Shown here one piece after another: positions 60,254-64,000 of a DNA stretch of 64,000 nt. A program made the position numbers and the translations under genes. The DNA comes from Pigmentiphaga kullae (GTDB taxonomy: Bacteria; Pseudomonadota; Gammaproteobacteria; Burkholderiales; Burkholderiaceae_B). The stretch covers positions 1,984,001 to 2,048,000 of the forward strand of contig NZ_SGXC01000001.1 of the NCBI RefSeq assembly GCF_004216695.1. The letters run 5' to 3'. The notes under the pieces are model-generated. The model did not search any database, had not been told where the DNA came from, and saw only the letters and a list, made by a program, of their open reading frames with translations. Each line of letters begins with the position of its first letter. Position 1 is the first letter of the stretch.

Positions 60254-61428
60254 GTCGTCGCACCCGCCGCCTGACGCCACCGGGCGCGCAGCAGATTGCC
60301 GTACTCCATCCCCAGCATCGCCAGCAGCGCGGCACCCAATGCCAGCGCATTCGGCGCCACCGCCGTCACCCAGGCCGGCCAGCGATTCAGCATGCCCACG
60401 TTCAGCGCCAACTGATTCAACATGAAAAAGCCCACGCCCAGCAGGATGCCCAGGAAAATCTTCACCCCGATCCCACCGCGCCGCGTCTGCATGAACCCGA
60501 TCGGCGCGGCGATGGTGATCATCGCCAGAAGCGTGAACGGATAGATCAGCTTTCGCCAGATGGCAACGATCTGCCGGTCGGACGTCAGGTGGTTCTTGTT
60601 CAGATACCCCACATAGTCCAGCAGATCCGTGAACGACATCCGCTCCGGCGTCAGCACCCGTGCCAGCAACAGTTCCGGCGTCAACGTCGTCGGCACCGTG
60701 CGCTCGGCCTCATGCGTTACTACCACTGGGGCCTCGGTGGCCCGCGTTCCCGCGTGCAGCGCCGATTCCAGCGTCGGGGAAACCGTCGTGATCGCCACGT
60801 CATGCAGACGCAGCTCATTCGTCCCGAAACTGCCCGTCTTCGCCTGCGTGATCGACGCCAGCTGCCGCGACGACGTGAAGTCGTACAGCGTCACGTCCGT
60901 GGCGCTGCCGCCCGCCTGCATCGTGCCCACATTGATGATGCGCTCACCGCCCGGGGCGTCTTCCTTGAACCAATAGCCGCTGCGCAACACCCCCGACGAC
61001 CGCCCCCCAGCGCTACCCGTGATTGTCAGCCGCGTCTCGTTCAGCTTGATCTCCGCCGCCGGCGTCAACCACTCGGCCAGCACGATCGCTAGCAGCATCA
61101 CCGGCACCGACACCAGCCACAGCATCCCCAGTAGCCGCATCCCGCTGACCCCGGATACCCGCAGGATCACCAGTTCGTGCCGCTGCGCCAGCCCCGCCAA
61201 CGCCAGGATCGCCCCGATCAGCAACCCGATGGGCAGGATGTCGTAGATCCGCGTCGGCAACGCCAGCAGTTCCAGGAACAGCAGGTGGTACAGCTTGAAG
61301 CCGCCACGACCCACCTGGTCCAGATCGTCCACCAGGGCGAAGAACGAGAACAACCCCACCAGCGCCATCAGGACGACGGAAGAGGAACGATAGATTTCGG
61401 TGGCCAGGTAGCGGCGGGCGGTGTTCAC
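60250..61428 (-). CDS. lptG: LPS export ABC transporter permease LptG
   Basis: This 392-residue permease has six predicted membrane helices (three N-terminal, three C-terminal) around a periplasmic beta-jellyroll. Marks are [47 protein letters not shown] and [23 protein letters not shown]. It moves lipopolysaccharide from the inner membrane to the LptC/LptA bridge. The LptF partner, which usually adjoins lptG, is not present here; galU is upstream instead. The arginine/histidine-rich loop with ILRVSG is the LptB contact. Confidence 0.93.
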   Translation of the reverse strand: MNTARRYLATEIYRSSSVVLMALVGLFSFFALVDDLDQVGRGGFKLYHLLFLELLALPTRIYDILPIGLLIGAILALAGLAQRHELVILRVSGVSGMRLLGMLWLVSVPVMLLAIVLAEWLTPAAEIKLNETRLTITGSAGGRSSGVLRSGYWFKEDAPGGERIINVGTMQAGGSATDVTLYDFTSSRQLASITQAKTGSFGTNELRLHDVAITTVSPTLESALHAGTRATEAPVVVTHEAERTVPTTLTPELLLARVLTPERMSFTDLLDYVGYLNKNHLTSDRQIVAIWRKLIYPFTLLAMITIAAPIGFMQTRRGGIGVKIFLGILLGVGFFMLNQLALNVGMLNRWPAWVTAVAPNALALGAALLAMLGMEYGNLLRARWRQAAGATT

Positions 61429-61499
61429 GGCGTATAGGGGAAGGGACAGGCCGTTAGTGTAAAGGATGGCCGGCGCGGGACGGCCGACCCCGCCGCGGC

Positions 61500-62342
61500 T
61501 TACTTCACCTCGAACCCGTGGTACTTCTTGCCCAGCGCGACCGTGGCTTCGAACAGCCCCGTCTTGCTGCCGCAGTCATAACGCTTGCCGTCGTAGCGGT
61601 GCGCGAATACCTTGCGCTTGGCCTGCATCAGCGCCGCGATCCCGTCCGTCAACTGGATCTCGCCGCCGGCGCCCTTGCCCAACGTACGCAAGTGATCGAA
61701 TATCTCGCCTTCCAGAACATAGCGGCCCACCACCGCCAGCGTGGACGGGGCGTCCTCCGGAGCGGGTTTTTCAACCATGTTGAACACCTGGGCGGTCTGC
61801 CCCGAAGCGTCCCGCGTGTCGACGATTCCGTACTTCGACGTATCCTGCCGGTCCACGTCCTGCACACCCAACACGCTGCCGCCGTTCGCCAAGGCGGCAT
61901 CGACAAGCTGCTTTGTAACAGGCACGTCGGCATCGATCAGATCGTCGGCCAGCAGTACCGCGAACGGCTCCTTGCCCACCACCGGCTCGGCGCACAGCAC
62001 AGCGTGGCCCAGCCCCAGGGGAGCAGGCTGCCTAATATAGATACAGTTCACCGATGGCGGGATGATGTTCTTCACCGTGCGCAGCAACTCGATCTTGTGC
62101 TTGGCCACCAGTTCGGCCTCCAGCTCGGGAATCGTGTCGAAGTGATCCTCGATTGCCCGCTTGTTGCGGCCGGTAATGAAGACCATAGTAGAGATCCCTG
62201 CCGCTACCGCTTCTTCGACGGCGTACTGGATTAGGGGCTTGTCGATGACGGGCAGCATCTCCTTCGGCATGGCTTTTGTTGCAGGAAGGAAACGCGTGCC
62301 CAGGCCGGCAACAGGAAAGACGGCAGTGCGGATGGGTTTCAT
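61500..62342 (-). CDS. galU: UTP-glucose-1-phosphate uridylyltransferase
   Basis: This 280-residue enzyme makes UDP-glucose for envelope polysaccharides. The nucleotidyltransferase signature [18 protein letters not shown] is present, with [24 protein letters not shown] and [11 protein letters not shown]. It heads the minus-strand envelope series and is divergent from the wzi gene, with a 348-bp gap. Confidence 0.94.
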   Translation of the reverse strand: MKPIRTAVFPVAGLGTRFLPATKAMPKEMLPVIDKPLIQYAVEEAVAAGISTMVFITGRNKRAIEDHFDTIPELEAELVAKHKIELLRTVKNIIPPSVNCIYIRQPAPLGLGHAVLCAEPVVGKEPFAVLLADDLIDADVPVTKQLVDAALANGGSVLGVQDVDRQDTSKYGIVDTRDASGQTAQVFNMVEKPAPEDAPSTLAVVGRYVLEGEIFDHLRTLGKGAGGEIQLTDGIAALMQAKRKVFAHRYDGKRYDCGSKTGLFEATVALGKKYHGFEVK

Positions 62343-62690
62343 AGAAGCGACTCGAGAAAGGGTGAGAATGCTGTGTTGCTAGGCATGTTACTCGACTTGC
62401 TTCTCGTCCCGGGGGGCAAGGGGGGGCGAAATTGAGCGGGAAGAAAAAGGAAAAAGCGCTTGTTACCGTTGATCAAACTCTCGTAACGGGAGCTATCATT
62501 GCCCACACGGGAGACGCAATCAGACGTACGTGAAACCTTCATAGCGGGATGATCGCAAATTTGTTATAGAAATTAAGTGCGATATGGAGGTGTAGGGTTT
62601 CATGGTATGTTTGCTCGCCTTTCCTTTTTTCGCGAAACCTAGGGTAAACGCCTATGCTCTACGGGCACCTCCCTCCTCTTGACGCCTATC
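62343..62690. other. 348-bp region between galU and wzi
   Basis: No credible gene is seen. GC falls sharply along this stretch toward wzi. It should hold both divergent promoters, but I could not fix a convincing -35/-10 pair in either direction. I found no JUMPstart/ops (GGCGGTAGCG) sequence, which often precedes polysaccharide operons. Confidence 0.5.
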
Positions 62691-64000
62691 GTGCACAAAA
62701 GTGCTCTAATCCGCTTGGACTTGCCCGTCAACAAACATGTCTGCCGCTTGATTGCGGCTAGCGTGCTGGGCACTGCCTGTGCCCTTTTCGATGGGACTGG
62801 GACCGCCCGGGCGCAGGATGCTGCCATGATCGAGGCAGGCAATCAGGAACTGAGAGATGACGTCCAGTGGCTGGTTGATCGAGGGATCATCGGATATGTA
62901 TCCACTTCAACGTGGCCGATTCCGGTTTCAGCACTGGAGTCAGCCTTAGAAGTTCGCAAAAAGAAGGGCCTGACACGCGCGGATGTGCATGCAATCCTTG
63001 CCGTGCGCCGTTACCTGGATGACCAGAAGAGTTTCAATTTCGGGGTCACCACGCAAATCAATACGGATTCCGTGCCGCAGTTGGGGTTTGCGAACCAAAG
63101 TCGTGCTGTGGTTACCGGAGGCGTGTACCTGCGCGGGGGGAATGAGACCTTTGCAGGAAAGCTGCAACTTAACGGACTGCTGGATCCCCTCACCAGCAAA
63201 CAGTCGAAGGCCAACGTGGAAGGGAGCTATGTGTCGGCTCGCTTTCTCGGACAAGCGTTGTATGTCGGCCAGCTCGCGCATTACTGGGGCCCGGGGGTTG
63301 ACGGAAGCCTGAACTGGGGTAACGCTGGAACGGCTATTCCAGGTATTGGCTTGCAACGAGCCAAGCAAAGTGCCCCGCAAAGCAAGTGGTTGTCGTGGAT
63401 TGGGCCTTGGGGATACGACATTTTTCTCGGCCAGTTGCAGCATGATACGGCCGTCCCGGATGCCAGAGTGATGAATATGCGTCTCTTCTTTCGGCCGTTT
63501 GTGGGGCTGGAACTGGGAGCTTCCCGCTTTATCGAATGGGGAGGCAGCGGGAAAAATAACGGATTCAATGCGATTTGGAATGCCTTGAAGGGGAATTCCA
63601 ATAATTTGGCGAACGATCCGAGCAATGAGTTGTCTGGCGTTGATTTTAGATACACCATTAACGCAAGGGGCAATCCGCTCACCATTTACGGTCAATTGGC
63701 TGGCGAAGACGAGGCAGGCGGAATGCCTTCCCATTTTTTAGCTCAGATGGGAATGCAGTTTAAGCATGCCATAGGAAGCACTCGCCTTCACTGGTATGCG
63801 GAGGCTGCAGATACGACCGCTCGACGAGTGTTCGGACTGGGACAAGGGATGATAGGAACAGCCTATCGTCATTCGACGTATAGCAATGGACTGTATCACG
63901 ACGGAATGCCCATAGGCTACCCGATTGGGGGGTCGGGGCGTTTGGTCTCTGCAGGGGTAACCGTAATTCCTGATGATTTTCGCTATTTTTCCAGATATAA
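62691..64000 (+). CDS. wzi: Capsule assembly Wzi family outer-membrane protein (3' truncated by window edge)
   Basis: The frame is open from 62643 to the window end with no stop. Translated from GTG 62691 it has a signal peptide (IAASVLGTACALFDGTGTARAQ), then NQELRDDVQWLVDRGIIGY and STWPIPVSALESAL. A beta-barrel pattern follows with the family hallmark YWGPGVDGSLNWGNAG and IPGIGLQRA. Wzi proteins are outer-membrane lectins that attach capsule or exopolysaccharide to the surface. No good ribosome-binding site was seen, so the start (GTG 62691, TTG 62679 or other) is uncertain. GC is clearly lower than the rest of the window, as is usual for a polysaccharide locus. It is divergent from galU. 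Confidence 0.85.
   Translation, partial: MHKSALIRLDLPVNKHVCRLIAASVLGTACALFDGTGTARAQDAAMIEAGNQELRDDVQWLVDRGIIGYVSTSTWPIPVSALESALEVRKKKGLTRADVHAILAVRRYLDDQKSFNFGVTTQINTDSVPQLGFANQSRAVVTGGVYLRGGNETFAGKLQLNGLLDPLTSKQSKANVEGSYVSARFLGQALYVGQLAHYWGPGVDGSLNWGNAGTAIPGIGLQRAKQSAPQSKWLSWIGPWGYDIFLGQLQHDTAVPDARVMNMRLFFRPFVGLELGASRFIEWGGSGKNNGFNAIWNALKGNSNNLANDPSNELSGVDFRYTINARGNPLTIYGQLAGEDEAGGMPSHFLAQMGMQFKHAIGSTRLHWYAEAADTTARRVFGLGQGMIGTAYRHSTYSNGLYHDGMPIGYPIGGSGRLVSAGVTVIPDDFRYFSRY

Noticed and set aside
62343-62690. JUMPstart/ops element before the polysaccharide gene
   Set aside because: The GGCGGTAGCG core is not present.
62946-63734. 262-codon minus-strand frame at the right end
   Set aside because: It is antisense to the Wzi-family gene, whose plus-strand translation carries a signal peptide and family motifs.

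Overview
The window reads as chromosomal DNA of a high-GC betaproteobacterium of the order Burkholderiales, most likely Alcaligenaceae (Bordetella/Achromobacter-like). The grounds are strongly GC-biased codon use, paired TRAP and Bug-type (tripartite tricarboxylate) solute receptors, an indolepyruvate oxidoreductase with a long C-terminal extension, and a type VI secretion cluster without a tssJ lipoprotein gene. No rRNA, tRNA, CRISPR array, transposase or integrase was seen. The window opens inside an indolepyruvate oxidoreductase gene and closes inside a capsule-type wzi gene.

Region 1 (1-9853) is catabolic and transport. A complete TRAP transporter (dctP/dctQ/dctM-like) is followed by a 568-bp non-coding stretch carrying a large imperfect palindrome. 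Then comes a plus-strand cluster: a terephthalate-dioxygenase-like Rieske oxygenase (alpha and beta subunits), a Bug-family periplasmic receptor, a two-domain rhodanese and an enol-lactonase-like hydrolase. A convergent LysR regulator closes the region. No reductase or ferredoxin for the oxygenase is present.

Region 2 (9977-24852) is a surface/secretion locus. It holds a secreted TPR-CHAT putative cysteine protease, a two-partner secretion transporter (TpsB) and its 2393-residue TpsA exoprotein with five to six 128-residue repeats. Convergent to these are a hybrid histidine kinase and an ABC_sub_bind-type periplasmic protein. A divergent OmpA-family protein follows.

Region 3 (24869-53676) is a type VI secretion system in three minus-strand blocks. 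They are [TraB/GumN protein]-tssK-tssL-tssM-tssA, tssB-tssC-hcp-tssE, and tssF-tssG-clpV-vgrG-LysM protein-736-residue protein (candidate effector). A DUF4280 PAAR-like protein lies convergent to the last block. The blocks are separated by a RelE-type toxin-antitoxin pair and by mltA, a PhnD-like periplasmic protein and a second hybrid kinase. A NarL-type response regulator is divergent from the TraB/tssK block.

Region 4 (54500-64000) contains hipBA with three evenly spaced palindromic operators, a nitroreductase, and the tightly packed minus-strand series galU, lptG, apaH, rmlC, rmlD, rmlB (cell-envelope and dTDP-rhamnose functions; rmlA absent). The start of a visibly lower-GC, plus-strand polysaccharide locus begins with wzi.
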